A DNA stretch of 64,000 bases from Aquipluma nitroreducens (GTDB taxonomy: Bacteria > Bacteroidota > Bacteroidia > Bacteroidales > Prolixibacteraceae). Made by a program: the position numbers and the translations under genes. Below the pieces are notes generated by a model that was not told the DNA's origin, did no database searches, and saw only the letters and a program-made list of their open reading frames with translations. Of the stretch, positions 8,589 through 17,682 are shown piece by piece; position 1 is the stretch's first letter, and every line of letters starts with the position of its first letter. Location of the stretch: the NCBI RefSeq assembly GCF_009689585.1, contig NZ_AP018694.1:1240001-1304000 (forward strand). The letters run 5' to 3'.

Positions 8589-8894
8589 AGTCAGTTGCAG
8601 ATATCCAACTATGCAATTTAAGCAAACTTTTTCAGAAAGTAATTTATATCTAGCAGATTGTCAGATTGATTATTGTCAATGGCAATAATCAGGTCTTACT
8701 TTTTTCGGATCTTTGGAGAAAAGAGAATGAGCAGATTTATAAAGTGGGATGTTGAATTTTAAAGTTTCCGCATGGGATTAATAGTGCACCAGTAGTTTGG
8801 ATTTCTGATCAAAATAAGTGAGTAAGCCGGCTGTGAGAAATATCATTAAGCTCTTTTGAAAACCATAACGAAAAAGATCAGTATGGGTCGCGAA
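8589..8894. other. Intergenic region with small hairpin
   Basis: About 306 bases with no credible gene. It holds one perfect 8-bp inverted repeat, GATTATTG at 8668-8675 and CAATAATC at 8683-8690, followed by a T-rich stretch. It lies upstream of the histidine kinase and could be regulatory or a terminator for an unseen plus-strand transcript. Confidence 0.4.
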
Positions 8895-9260
8895 TTAAGA
8901 GCCGCGCAAAATCTTCTCCATCTTTCGGCCTTTCGCCAACTCATCCACCAACTTGTCTAAATATCTGATTTTCTGAGTTAACGGATTTTCAATTTCTTCG
9001 ACCCGATAGCCACAAATTATTCCGGTGATCAGGTGCGCATTGGGGTTTATCATAGCCAACTGGAAAAATTGTTCGAAAGTTACGTTTTCCTGTATCAGTC
9101 CCTGAATTTTATTATCGTCGAAGCCAGTTAACCACTCAATTACCTGATGCAATTCCTCTTTTGTCCGGCCTTTCTTCTCTACTTTTGCTACATACATTGG
9201 ATAAACCGCTGCGAAGGTCAGTTTCCCAATGCGTTCGTCGTGTTTGGTTGTATCGTTCAT
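8895..9260 (-). CDS. DUF2200 family protein
   Basis: 121-residue cytoplasmic protein. It matches my memory of DUF2200: IGKLTFAAVYPMYVAKVEKKGRT near the start, VIEWLTGFD in the middle and ICGYRVEEIENPLTQKIRYLDKLVDELAKGR at the end. The family is small, helical and has no known activity. It lies 28 bases after the DUF1801 gene on the same strand, and both follow the exported hydrolase, so these three may form one transcript. Confidence 0.88.
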   Translation of the reverse strand: MNDTTKHDERIGKLTFAAVYPMYVAKVEKKGRTKEELHQVIEWLTGFDDNKIQGLIQENVTFEQFFQLAMINPNAHLITGIICGYRVEEIENPLTQKIRYLDKLVDELAKGRKMEKILRGS

Positions 9261-9288
9261 AGTTGGCTAATTAACTTTATCGCACAAA

Positions 9289-9681
9289 TTACTTCAATCT
9301 TTCCAACAAGCCTTTTCTTTTCACAATGTTTTTATAATCCCACTGAATTTCTTTCGATTTTTCCAGCCAACGCCTAAGCTCTGTCGCATTGATTTGTTCA
9401 ACTGTAGTATAGAAAATCGAAGCGTCTTTAAATTTCTTTCCTTTCAAACTTAAATTTTCTTCATCGAAATCCGCACCACTCCAAAACATCAGGCGCCAGC
9501 CAGCTTTTTGTTTGCTGTAGCCAACAATCGGATTTCCATCCAGAAACCAAACTGGGTGAGCATGCCAGATTTTACTTTCCGATTCCGTTAGTTCGCTGTC
9601 GATTATTGTTGCAAGAAGATCACAAATTTCCTTATCGACCGCTGTCTTGGCATCGTTATATTTCTGAATCTCTGTGTTCAT
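9289..9681 (-). CDS. DUF1801 domain protein (YdhG-like fold)
   Basis: 130-residue cytoplasmic protein with the DUF1801 pattern: KIWHAHPVWFLDGNPIVGYS, then WRLMFWSGADFDEENL and a basic C-terminus (KNIVKRKGLLERLK). Proteins of this fold (related to frataxin-like YdhG) have no agreed function. It starts 3 bases after the stop of the dienelactone-hydrolase-like gene, so it is very probably cotranscribed with it. Confidence 0.82.
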   Translation of the reverse strand: MNTEIQKYNDAKTAVDKEICDLLATIIDSELTESESKIWHAHPVWFLDGNPIVGYSKQKAGWRLMFWSGADFDEENLSLKGKKFKDASIFYTTVEQINATELRRWLEKSKEIQWDYKNIVKRKGLLERLK

Positions 9682-9684
9682 CTG

Positions 9685-10428
9685 CTATTTCAGCACCTCG
9701 GCCAAAAATCCAAGGGTATGGTTCCAGGCGCGTTTGGCCATTACTTCATTGTATTCCTTTGATGTAGGGTTGGTAAATGTATGCCCGCAATTGGCATAAG
9801 TAATAATTTGCCAGTCGGCTTTTCCATCTTTCAATTCCTGAACCTGCTGGTCGTAAATCTCTTTGGTAACGCCCCGATCTTCAGCCGGATTTTCAATCAA
9901 AACTTTCGTTTTAATGGGTGCATTGGGGCGATCGGCAGCCTTCGAAAGTCCGCCATGAATGGACACCACTCCAGTTACATCGAACCCTGCACGGGCAGTT
10001 TCCAGTGCACCGGTTCCGCCAAAGCAATAGCCAATTACGGCAATTTTACTGCCTTGTGCACCAGCCTTTTTCAGTTGCGCCAGCGCCAGCGAAATGCGTT
10101 TCTGATAAAGAGCGTAGTCGCTTTTAAACTGACCGGCAACTTTGCCAGCACTTGCAAAATCGGTGGGGATGTTTCCCTTGCCGTAAATATCTGCAACAAA
10201 AGCAATGTAACCCTGCTTTTCGAGCTCGAGAGCGGCGGTTTTGGCTTCATCGTCGATGCCCATCCAAGCCGGAAGGATCAATACTCCGGGCAAGTTTTTT
10301 CCCGCATTCGAAGTAACCAACCCATTCAACTCCTGCGCACCGTCGGCATATTTCACGGCCTTTAATTCCTGTGCTGAAACTGTTTGTAACATTGCCATAC
10401 CAACTAAAAGAATAAAAAGTTTTTTCAT
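9685..10428 (-). CDS. Exported dienelactone hydrolase family protein
   Basis: 247-residue alpha/beta hydrolase with an N-terminal signal peptide (residues 1-19, cleavage after VSAQ). The nucleophile is the Cys in GYCFGG, the signature of dienelactone hydrolases rather than Ser lipases, and the catalytic His is in NCGHTF near the C-terminus; the Asp/Glu is probably in the ENPAEDRG segment. It probably hydrolyses an ester or lactone in the periplasm; the natural substrate is unknown. It is the first gene of a tight group with DUF1801 and DUF2200. Confidence 0.88.
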   Translation of the reverse strand: MKKLFILLVGMAMLQTVSAQELKAVKYADGAQELNGLVTSNAGKNLPGVLILPAWMGIDDEAKTAALELEKQGYIAFVADIYGKGNIPTDFASAGKVAGQFKSDYALYQKRISLALAQLKKAGAQGSKIAVIGYCFGGTGALETARAGFDVTGVVSIHGGLSKAADRPNAPIKTKVLIENPAEDRGVTKEIYDQQVQELKDGKADWQIITYANCGHTFTNPTSKEYNEVMAKRAWNHTLGFLAEVLK

Positions 10429-10583
10429 GTTATTTCGTTTAAGGTTAAACCAGTGAACTTATTATCCTGAAACGACAAAAGAGAAGCTTTGTTTACGGAG
10501 GGTTGTTAAGTTTTCTAAATAGCCAATCAGTACCTCACTTTGGAGTGAAACCCTGACTCATATACTATTCAATCGAATCGAAT

Positions 10584-11531
10584 TTACACAACTTCGAATC
10601 GCTCAATCACCTGTCCAACGCGTTCTTTAATTTCTTCCGGAGTTGGGTTGAGTTCGTTAGTTGAAAAGGTTCCGTGTTCGATGTCGATGCGCTCGAAAAC
10701 CATCAGGTAAAGGGCAAAAATAATTTCGAGGCTCAACTGGCAGCGAGGTTCCAGAAACGGACGGATTTCTTCAATCATCCGGTATGTTTCATCGCGATAA
10801 GTGTCGGCAACTTCGTAAAGTTCGCGAACCATCTTTCGGAATCCATCGGTAATTTGTCCGCCTTTGGCCATAAATAGCAGTTGCTGGCGGTTCATACCAT
10901 ATTTGGCGATCAGGTCGTCGGGAAAATAATTCAGGTTATTGAGGTGATCTTTCTGAAAATCGCGGATGATGTGCACGAGATAGCTGAAAATGGCGCAGGG
11001 AGTCGACACCCTTTTCACATCGAAAACAGGAGAAATATAGTTTCCGTCCTTTTTCGTCAGTCCGCACAAATGTACAAATATGGAAGCGGGAGCAACCGAT
11101 GCGCCCCCTGCATAGTCGATAAAACCCTGCAATGTTGGGAAACCGTCGTGATAAATATCGTAGATCATCGATTTGGCAAAGGCTTCGAGCGGCCAGAATG
11201 GAATACTAAAACGGTGAACCGTTTCAATTAATTCGCGTTGCGAAGGAATTTCCTGCGAAGCTTCAGCAATCGTGTTAATCCATCGGTACACATCGGTTTC
11301 GAACTGTGCCTGATTTTCAGGATCAATGGTGATGTGTTCGGTTTTGTAATTGTCAATCAGATCGTCGATGGCACGCATAAACTTGTAGCAGTTTTTTGCC
11401 GCCTGATAACGCTCTTTATCCCAGAAATTGGCTGCAATCAATATGTTCGGATGATCAATAATCTTCTCGAAATCGATGGAGTCGAAAATTTGGTAATACA
11501 GATCGATTGGGGTTTGAACTTGTGTTTCCAT
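10584..11531 (-). CDS. crtB: Phytoene/squalene synthase family protein
   Basis: 315-residue prenyl-diphosphate head-to-head condensing enzyme. The two Asp-rich Mg2+/diphosphate-binding motifs are visible: DDLID in RAIDDLIDNYK (about residue 55) and the second in IIRDFQKDHLNNLNYFPDDL (about residue 190). Substrate is probably geranylgeranyl diphosphate, giving phytoene, because the phytoene-desaturase gene ends one base upstream on the same strand; squalene synthesis from farnesyl diphosphate is the alternative. No cyclase or hydroxylase gene is next to it. Confidence 0.88.
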   Translation of the reverse strand: METQVQTPIDLYYQIFDSIDFEKIIDHPNILIAANFWDKERYQAAKNCYKFMRAIDDLIDNYKTEHITIDPENQAQFETDVYRWINTIAEASQEIPSQRELIETVHRFSIPFWPLEAFAKSMIYDIYHDGFPTLQGFIDYAGGASVAPASIFVHLCGLTKKDGNYISPVFDVKRVSTPCAIFSYLVHIIRDFQKDHLNNLNYFPDDLIAKYGMNRQQLLFMAKGGQITDGFRKMVRELYEVADTYRDETYRMIEEIRPFLEPRCQLSLEIIFALYLMVFERIDIEHGTFSTNELNPTPEEIKERVGQVIERFEVV

Positions 11532-11532
11532 A

Positions 11533-13035
11533 TTAGTTGAAATTCTGATTTTTTGCGTCTTTCAGTATGCGTTCGCTTGTGAGTTTTGCTCCCAAAAGCA
11601 CCAGCGGAACACCGTTTCCGGGGTGTGTGCTTCCACCAGCGAAATACAAATTTCGATATTTTTTGTGTTGGTTGTGCGGACGGAAATAGCCCATCTGAAA
11701 AATGGAATGGGATAAACTTCCGAACACAGAACCTCGGGTGACATTGCACGTGCTTTCCCATGTTTTGGGCAGATAGCAAATTTCGAACTTAATGTGTTCT
11801 TCAATATCGTGCAACCCGGCTTCTTCCAAACGGCTGATCACTCCTTCACGGGCTCTTTGCTTCAGCTTTCCCCAATCCTGATGGTTTTGAGAATCAAGGT
11901 GAGCAACCGGAACAATTACCGAAAGCGTGTCGTGATTTTCAGGAGCGGCAGATTTGTCGGTTCGAACCGGAGCATGAATGTAGAAACTTGGATTTTCGGA
12001 GAGCGATTTTTCCTTGAAAATCTTGTTCAGTCCTTGTTTGTACGGATCGTTCAGGAAAACACTGTGATGATCGAGTTGCGGATATACTTTGTCGACTCCC
12101 CAGTGAAAAACAATGGCGGAACAGGAATATTTTTTCTTCTTCAGCGAACGGGTTTTCTGTTTATCGTGCAAAAGTTTGTCGTAAACGTATGGCAGATCGG
12201 CGTTGGCCACCACCAGGTCAGCGTGAACAATCGTGCCATCGTCCAACAGGATTCCTTCAGCTTTCCTTCCGTTTAAAACGATTTTCTCAGCCGGTTTTTT
12301 ATAATGAATCTGTACGCTGTTTTGATTTGCCAGTTCGAGCAGTTTTTCCACCAGCCGATGCATTCCACCTTTCGGGAACAAAGCACCTTCTGCGATTTCA
12401 GCGCCCGGAAGCATCGAAAAAAATGCCGGCGCATCATACGGATTCTGTCCCACATAAATGTTCTGGAAGGTAAAGGCCATCCTCAGATGCGGGTCATTAA
12501 AATATCGTTGGATGTAATCGGTATGTTTTAAGTATGTCTTCAGCTTCAGAAGTAAACGCATGCTTTTGAAATTCACAAACTGAAACAAATGATCGAAGTT
12601 TTTACCCAGCAAATCGTTCATCGAAAGGTTGAAATACTCGTAACCTTCTTTCACATATTCCTGATATTTCGGAAAACTGCCCGTTTCAATGGCTTCGAGC
12701 TGCGTTTTCATTTGTTCGGGATTGCGGGTAAAAGCAAAATCGCTCCCATCGCTGAAGAAAAGCTTATAAACCGGTTCAAGTGAAGTGGTTTCCAAATCTT
12801 TATCGAGATCGATACCCAATTCAGATAACACTTTCCGGTAAAGTGATGGCATCAGTAAAATGGTAGCACCCAAATCGAAGCGGTGTCCATCCTGAATCAT
12901 TTGTCCGCAGCGGCCACCTGGATTAGCATTTTTCTCATAAATTTCAACGGAATAACCATTTTTTGCTAAAAAATTGGCGGTGGCTAATCCGCCAACTCCG
13001 GCACCGATGATCACTGCTCTGGGTTTGTTGTCCAT
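11533..13035 (-). CDS. crtI: Phytoene desaturase family FAD oxidoreductase
   Basis: 500-residue CrtI-type flavoprotein that introduces double bonds into phytoene towards lycopene or neurosporene. The N-terminal dinucleotide-binding fold is VIIGAGVGGLATANFLAKNG with the following PGGRCGQ; the C-terminal carotenoid-desaturase signature is NLYFAGGSTHPGNGVPLVLLGAKL. It is first in a two-gene operon with crtB. The product range (number of desaturations) cannot be told from sequence. Confidence 0.92.
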   Translation of the reverse strand: MDNKPRAVIIGAGVGGLATANFLAKNGYSVEIYEKNANPGGRCGQMIQDGHRFDLGATILLMPSLYRKVLSELGIDLDKDLETTSLEPVYKLFFSDGSDFAFTRNPEQMKTQLEAIETGSFPKYQEYVKEGYEYFNLSMNDLLGKNFDHLFQFVNFKSMRLLLKLKTYLKHTDYIQRYFNDPHLRMAFTFQNIYVGQNPYDAPAFFSMLPGAEIAEGALFPKGGMHRLVEKLLELANQNSVQIHYKKPAEKIVLNGRKAEGILLDDGTIVHADLVVANADLPYVYDKLLHDKQKTRSLKKKKYSCSAIVFHWGVDKVYPQLDHHSVFLNDPYKQGLNKIFKEKSLSENPSFYIHAPVRTDKSAAPENHDTLSVIVPVAHLDSQNHQDWGKLKQRAREGVISRLEEAGLHDIEEHIKFEICYLPKTWESTCNVTRGSVFGSLSHSIFQMGYFRPHNQHKKYRNLYFAGGSTHPGNGVPLVLLGAKLTSERILKDAKNQNFN

Positions 13036-13471
13036 GGTTTTTGTTTTCTGAATATTGCTTTTATTTTCTTAAAGGTTGAGACGTTTTTTTGATTGGTTCG
13101 TTACAGGCTATTTCCCAAATTCCGGAGAGAAAATAATCGTGCTCGAACCGTCTACCAAGACACCATCGGTAAGTTGAATCACCCAATTATTGTTGAAGGC
13201 ACTTTCTTTACGGATGATAAAGGTCTAATTCATGGCCTTTTGATTTTGATGTGAATTTAGAGCCATTGTTTCTTTCAGGAAAATAGATATGGTATGAATA
13301 GCTTATTTTTACCGATGAACGAACTAAAGAAGAGGATAAATAATTTTCGTTCAGATTGAATTTCAGATTGAAACTTAATCTACTATTTTGGGTTTCATTT
13401 ACTGAGCAGTTTGTTTGATGCCTCTTTAAATCTTATTTCTGTCGGTAAGCGTTCAAACTTCAAAAAAAAAA
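13036..13471. other. Intergenic region between divergent crtI and GH28 genes
   Basis: About 436 bases. It presumably holds both promoters but no exact TAnnTTTG match was found. The part at 13108-13224 could encode on the minus strand a short C-terminal peptide (FNNNWVIQLTDGVLVDGSST) ending in a stop, which may be a decayed gene end; the plus strand of the same stretch is also open for a short distance, so this is weak. Confidence 0.4.
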
Positions 13472-14809
13472 ATGAAAAACATTCTGTTCATACTAACAAT
13501 ATTTGCAATTAGCATTCAAACCCTTTCGTGTAAAACTCCTGAAAAGAAAACAATTGAGCATTTTCCGGATGGTACTGAAATTCCACAATCACTAACTGAC
13601 ACCACTAGAATTAACAGTGAAAAACTTGGTGTTCAATTGGCTGTTACCGATTTTGGCGCTGTTGGCGACGGGCAAACCCTGAATACTGAATCGATACAGA
13701 AAGCCATTGACGAAGCAGCGAACAAAGGCGGCGGTGTAGTCATCATTCCGAAGGGGCGTTTTTTAACAGGAGCTTTGTTTTTTAAACCAGGAACTCATTT
13801 GCATGTGAGCGAAGGTGGTACGCTGCTTGGCTCTGATGACATTGCAAATTTTCCAATCGGGCCATCGCGCATGGAAGGACGAAGCATCGATTATTTCCCA
13901 GCTGTGGTAAATGCATATGGCGTTGATGGATTTACCATCACTGGCAAAGGGACAATCGACGGTAATGGATTGAAATATTGGGAAGCCTTTTGGCAGCGCA
14001 GAGCTGAAAACCCCAAATGTACAAACCTCGAAGTTTCGCGGCCGCGACTTGTTTTCATTCAGAACAGTAAAAATGTGCAGTTGCAGGATGTTAAACTGCA
14101 TAATTCCGGATTCTGGACGACCCACCTGTATCGCTGCTCGAATGTAAAACTGCTTAATCTGCATATTTTTTCGCCAGCCGCTCCGGTTAAAGCGCCCAGC
14201 ACCGATGCTGTTGACATCGATGCATGTACAAATGTACTGGTAAATGGCTGTTACATGGAAGTAAACGACGATGCCATTGCTCTAAAAGGTGGCAAAGGCG
14301 TTTCAGCCGACACCGATCCGACCAATGGCCCGAATGAAAACATCATCATCCAAAATTGTACGTTTGGTTTCTGTCACTCGGCTGTAACCTGCGGAAGTGA
14401 GTCGATTCACAACCGAAACATCATTATGCGCCACTGTAAGGTTAATGGCCCTTCGCGTGTTTTTTGGCTGAAAAACCGCGGCGACACGCCTCAACTTTAC
14501 GAGTACATTCTGGTCGAAAACATTACCGGCAAAGCTGACCGACTTTTATTTGCCAAACCATGGACCCAATTCTTCGATTTGCAAGGACGTGAAACGCCAT
14601 TATTATCAACTTCAAATCAGGTGGTGTTCCGCAACATTGAACTAACCTGCCAGATTTTTGCAGACATCGAAATATCGGAATACGACAAACTGAAAAACTT
14701 CACTTTCGAAAACCTGAAAATAACAGCAGAAAAAGGAGAACTGAACAAATCGCTCATCGAAGGGCTAAATCTTAAAAATGTCGTTATAAACGGAAAATTG
14801 ATTGAGTAA
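13472..14809 (+). CDS. GH28 family glycosidase lipoprotein (polygalacturonase/rhamnogalacturonase-like)
   Basis: 445-residue right-handed beta-helix hydrolase for pectic polysaccharide. N-terminus is a lipoprotein signal with lipobox TLSC (Cys20), so it is anchored in a membrane. After a short linker comes DFGAVGDGQTLNTESIQKAID, typical of the pectinase fold. Active-site regions are STDAVDIDAC (usual NTDGIDI), NDDAIALKGG (usual DDCIAIKSG), FCHSAVTCGSES (usual GHGISIGSE) and FWLKNRGD (usual RIK). The three Asp, the His and the Lys are kept, but flanking residues are variant, as in many Bacteroidota GH28 proteins. No SusCD pair or other pectin genes are near. Terminator follows. Confidence 0.88.
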   Translation: MKNILFILTIFAISIQTLSCKTPEKKTIEHFPDGTEIPQSLTDTTRINSEKLGVQLAVTDFGAVGDGQTLNTESIQKAIDEAANKGGGVVIIPKGRFLTGALFFKPGTHLHVSEGGTLLGSDDIANFPIGPSRMEGRSIDYFPAVVNAYGVDGFTITGKGTIDGNGLKYWEAFWQRRAENPKCTNLEVSRPRLVFIQNSKNVQLQDVKLHNSGFWTTHLYRCSNVKLLNLHIFSPAAPVKAPSTDAVDIDACTNVLVNGCYMEVNDDAIALKGGKGVSADTDPTNGPNENIIIQNCTFGFCHSAVTCGSESIHNRNIIMRHCKVNGPSRVFWLKNRGDTPQLYEYILVENITGKADRLLFAKPWTQFFDLQGRETPLLSTSNQVVFRNIELTCQIFADIEISEYDKLKNFTFENLKITAEKGELNKSLIEGLNLKNVVINGKLIE

Positions 14810-14834
14810 AATGATGATGATGAAACTTCTATGA

Positions 14835-14878
14835 ATAATAAAACCCATAAGAACTCTTGGTTTTATGGGTTTTATTAT
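14835..14878. terminator. Bidirectional intrinsic terminator
   Basis: Perfect 16-bp stem, ATAATAAAACCCATAA at 14835-14850 with its complement at 14863-14878, 12-base loop. It separates the converging GH28 and Hpt genes. Confidence 0.8.
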
Positions 14879-14900
14879 GGTTGGATAAACCTTAATGTTT

Positions 14901-15248
14901 TTACTTCATGTCTCCTTTAAGTTCAACTTCCGCCAGAGCTATTGTATTTATAAATTCTTCAACGTATGCAGAATAACTATCAATGTCTTCCAGCTTCTGG
15001 GTTTTTAGTTGCAATTCTTTTAGTCGATGCCCCAGATCATTCATCCCGAAAGTCATCACTGATGATTTAGCTTTATGCGCTAATTCGCCAAGTTCTTTCC
15101 ATTTTTGATTGCCTAAATGACTGGTTAACCCATCCCTGAATTCGGGTAACTGATCAAAAAACATCTGAATAAACTCATTCATAATTTCAGGCTCTCCGCC
15201 TGTAATCTCTTTCAGGTAATCTAAATTTGTCAAACGGGCTTGCGACAT
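14901..15248 (-). CDS. Stand-alone Hpt phosphotransfer protein
   Basis: 115-residue helical-bundle protein that passes phosphoryl groups between receiver domains. The phospho-acceptor is His58 in GELAHKAKSSVMTFGM, which matches the Hpt HxxKGSS-type motif (here HKAKSS). The rest is a four-helix pattern without other domains. No kinase or receiver gene is beside it. It could serve the receiver-less kinase at 7173 and the single receiver at 51477, but that is inference. Confidence 0.88.
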   Translation of the reverse strand: MSQARLTNLDYLKEITGGEPEIMNEFIQMFFDQLPEFRDGLTSHLGNQKWKELGELAHKAKSSVMTFGMNDLGHRLKELQLKTQKLEDIDSYSAYVEEFINTIALAEVELKGDMK

Positions 15249-15375
15249 TGGTTGTTATTTGAAGTGTTATTATGCAGTCAAAAGTAAAAAAAATATCTTT
15301 CGAACCTAGTTAGAATGCACTAAATATCCTGTTATGCGAATGAACAAATAATTATAAACCAGTGGTAAAAACTAA

Positions 15376-15431
15376 TATCTTTGGCAAATGATATTTTTCA
15401 TGCTTTTAACCTAGCTAATACGCTAATTTTG
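15376..15431 (+). promoter_or_regulatory. Two candidate -7 promoter elements before gcvT
   Basis: TATCTTTG at 15376-15383 and TAATTTTG at 15424-15431 both match TAnnTTTG exactly. The second lies 24 bases before the chosen gcvT ATG at 15456 and supports that start over an upstream TTG start. Confidence 0.5.
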
Positions 15432-15455
15432 CCACATAAAACTGAAAATAAAACT

Positions 15456-16544
15456 ATGCAAATTACAGCCTTTAATCAGATACACAAACAACTGGGCGCC
15501 AAAATGGTAGAGTTTGCCGGATTTGAGATGCCTATCGAGTATTCAGGAATAAAAGAAGAGCACATGACTGTTCGCGAAGCTGTTGGAGTATTCGACGTTT
15601 CGCACATGGGCGAGTTTTGGGTAAAAGGTCCGAATGCAATGGAATTGGTGCAGCGGGTTACTTCGAACGATGTTTCGAAACTGGCTTTAGGTCAGGCTCA
15701 ATACTCTTGCTTCCCCAATGGGAAAGGTGGAATTGTTGATGACTTGTTGGTCTATTATTACGAAGCTGAAAAATACCTTTTGGTTGTTAATGCTTCCAAC
15801 ATCGACAAAGACTGGAACTGGATCGTTTCTCAAAATACAAATGGAGCGATTCTCGAAAACGCTTCTCCTGCAATCAGCCAGTTGGCCATTCAGGGACCTA
15901 AAGCTGAAGCCACTCTTCAGAAACTTACCGATATTAATTTGTCTGAAATCAAATATTACACATTCGTAACTGGCTCCATTGCTGGGTTCGACGATGTAAT
16001 TATTTCGGCCACAGGCTATACCGGATCTGGCGGTTTCGAAGTCTATTTCAGAAATGAAATCGCAGAACAAATGTGGAACAAAATTTTTGAGGCTGGCGCT
16101 GAATTTAGCATCAAACCAATTGGACTGGCAGCCCGCGATACACTGCGACTTGAAATGGGTTTCTGCTTGTATGGTAACGATATTGACGACACAACCTCGC
16201 CAATAGAAGCTGGTTTGGGATGGATTACCAAATTTAATGGTCATTACTTTATCGATAAAGACCTACTGCTGATGCAGAAGCAGGAAGGCGTTGAGCGTAA
16301 ACTTCGTGGATTTGAAATGATTGACCGCGGAATTCCGCGTCACGATTACGAATTGACCGACAAAGACGGAAACATAATCGGCCGGGTTACTTCCGGAACG
16401 ATGTCACCTGTTTTAAATAAAGGCATTGGCATGGCTTATGTCCACAAAGCTTATTCGGCTATTGGAACCGAAGTTTTCATGAACGTGCGTAACAAAATGC
16501 TGAAAGCAAAGATTGTTAAAATGCCGTTTATCAATCTGCAATAA
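15456..16544 (+). CDS. gcvT: Glycine cleavage system T protein (aminomethyltransferase)
   Basis: Transfers the methylene group from aminomethyl-lipoyl H protein to tetrahydrofolate, releasing ammonia. 362 residues, the usual family length, when started at the ATG at 15456 ([26 protein letters not shown]). An upstream in-frame TTG would add 25 non-conserved residues that overlap a promoter motif, so I rejected it. Signatures: [58 protein letters not shown] and the C-terminal [21 protein letters not shown]. Other glycine-cleavage genes are not in the window. Confidence 0.95.
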   Translation: MQITAFNQIHKQLGAKMVEFAGFEMPIEYSGIKEEHMTVREAVGVFDVSHMGEFWVKGPNAMELVQRVTSNDVSKLALGQAQYSCFPNGKGGIVDDLLVYYYEAEKYLLVVNASNIDKDWNWIVSQNTNGAILENASPAISQLAIQGPKAEATLQKLTDINLSEIKYYTFVTGSIAGFDDVIISATGYTGSGGFEVYFRNEIAEQMWNKIFEAGAEFSIKPIGLAARDTLRLEMGFCLYGNDIDDTTSPIEAGLGWITKFNGHYFIDKDLLLMQKQEGVERKLRGFEMIDRGIPRHDYELTDKDGNIIGRVTSGTMSPVLNKGIGMAYVHKAYSAIGTEVFMNVRNKMLKAKIVKMPFINLQ

Positions 16545-16548
16545 CAAC

Positions 16549-16608
16549 AAATAGTCATTAGTCATTCGAAAAGTTGTTTTACTTTTTCCAAATGACTAAT
16601 GACTATTT
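16549..16608. repeat. Long perfect hairpin between gcvT and comB
   Basis: AAATAGTCATTAGTCATT at 16549-16566 is perfectly complementary to 16591-16608, an 18-bp stem with a 24-base loop. The arm itself contains the tandem unit AGTCATT. A degenerate relative (AGTCATTAG ... AATGACAAATGAC) occurs at about 42658-42702. It may end transcription after gcvT, but the stem is not followed by a strong T run in the plus direction. Confidence 0.6.
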
Positions 16609-16684
16609 CCATTTTCCAAAGTTTACCTTTTGTTTAAATCCCATTTTCTGAATCCAAAAACAGGACTCAGTTGACTACTTTCTA

Positions 16685-16692
16685 TATCTTTG
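16685..16692 (+). promoter_or_regulatory. Candidate -7 promoter element before comB
   Basis: TATCTTTG, exact TAnnTTTG match, 10 bases before the ATG at 16703. Confidence 0.5.
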
Positions 16693-16702
16693 TGGCATTC
16701 AC

Positions 16703-17443
16703 ATGAAAATGGAAAAATCCCAAAATCGGCTTGAGGTTTGTTTGTCCCCCGCAATCTACGATAAGCATGCCGATGATCACAACATTGTAGTGATCGTTGA
16801 TATTTTGCGCGCTACCTCAACAATCTGTGCTGCCATTCACAATGGTGTAAAAAGCATCATTCCGGTCGCAACGGTCGAAGAAGCACGTGAAATGAAACAA
16901 CAAGGCTACATGGTCGCCTCCGAACGCGATGGCTATGTGCTCGACTTTGCTGATTTCGGAAACTCACCATTTAACTTTACTCCTGAAATCGTTGGCGGAA
17001 AAGAAATTGTCTATTCCACAACCAACGGTACCCGGTGCATTCACCTGGCCAGTCATTCAAAAGCAGTTGTAATTGGTTCATTCCTGAATATTTCAGTATT
17101 GACCAATTGGCTCATTCAGCAAAATGCTCCCATATTAATCTTTTGTGCTTCGTGGAAAGATCGCTTCAGTCTGGAAGACACCGTTTACGCAGGCGCTTTG
17201 GCCGAACGATTAATGAATTCAGGAAAATTTGAAACCATTTGCGACGGAGTTACTGCATCAATCGATTTGTGGAGCCTTGCAAAAAATGATTTATTCGCCT
17301 ACATACAGAAAGCCGCTCAAAAAAGCCGACTGGCATCAAAAGGATTAGACGACTGTATTGAATATTGCCTTACTGACGATCTCTGCCCGGTTATCCCCAT
17401 ATTTCAGGATGAAAAATTGGTTGACATTTTGAAGCCAATGTAA
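16703..17443 (+). CDS. comB: 2-phosphosulfolactate phosphatase family protein (ComB-like)
   Basis: 246-residue Mg2+-dependent acid phosphatase of the ComB family, which in methanogens converts 2-phosphosulfolactate to sulfolactate in coenzyme M synthesis. Family signatures are VDILRATSTICAAI (acidic metal-binding region), GYMVASERDGY, DFGNSPFNF, YSTTNGTRCIHLA and ASWKDRFSLEDTVYAGAL. The family is also found in many bacteria that do not make coenzyme M, where the substrate is unclear, and no comA or comC is nearby. Starts at ATG 16703 or the second ATG 16709. Monocistronic with its own promoter candidate. Confidence 0.9.
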   Translation: MKMEKSQNRLEVCLSPAIYDKHADDHNIVVIVDILRATSTICAAIHNGVKSIIPVATVEEAREMKQQGYMVASERDGYVLDFADFGNSPFNFTPEIVGGKEIVYSTTNGTRCIHLASHSKAVVIGSFLNISVLTNWLIQQNAPILIFCASWKDRFSLEDTVYAGALAERLMNSGKFETICDGVTASIDLWSLAKNDLFAYIQKAAQKSRLASKGLDDCIEYCLTDDLCPVIPIFQDEKLVDILKPM

Positions 17444-17682
17444 GAAATAAGGCATTGTCAATAACAAGTTGTCAAAAGTTAAAAAGTTAAAGTAATTACA
17501 GATTGTCGCTTCGTTTTTTTATTCGAATTTTGAAGCATATTAATTGGATGTTCTATAACTTGTTGTAACAAAATTAAGTCTGATTTATCTCAGAAAACCA
17601 TACGCAGATAATCGTTTATTTTGAATTGTTATTTGCAATCTTATTCATTGTAAATAGTTATTAACCCATAAATTACAATCAA

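Noticed and set aside
9781-10365. Plus-strand open frame of 194 codons
   Set aside because: Antisense to the dienelactone-hydrolase-like gene; translation is not protein-like.
11794-12276. Plus-strand open frame of 160 codons
   Set aside because: Antisense shadow of crtI.
15381-15455. TTG start for gcvT
   Set aside because: The added segment contains a promoter motif and is not conserved; family alignment begins at 15456.
15687-16244. Minus-strand open frame of 185 codons
   Set aside because: Antisense shadow of gcvT, Cys- and Phe-rich translation without family signs.
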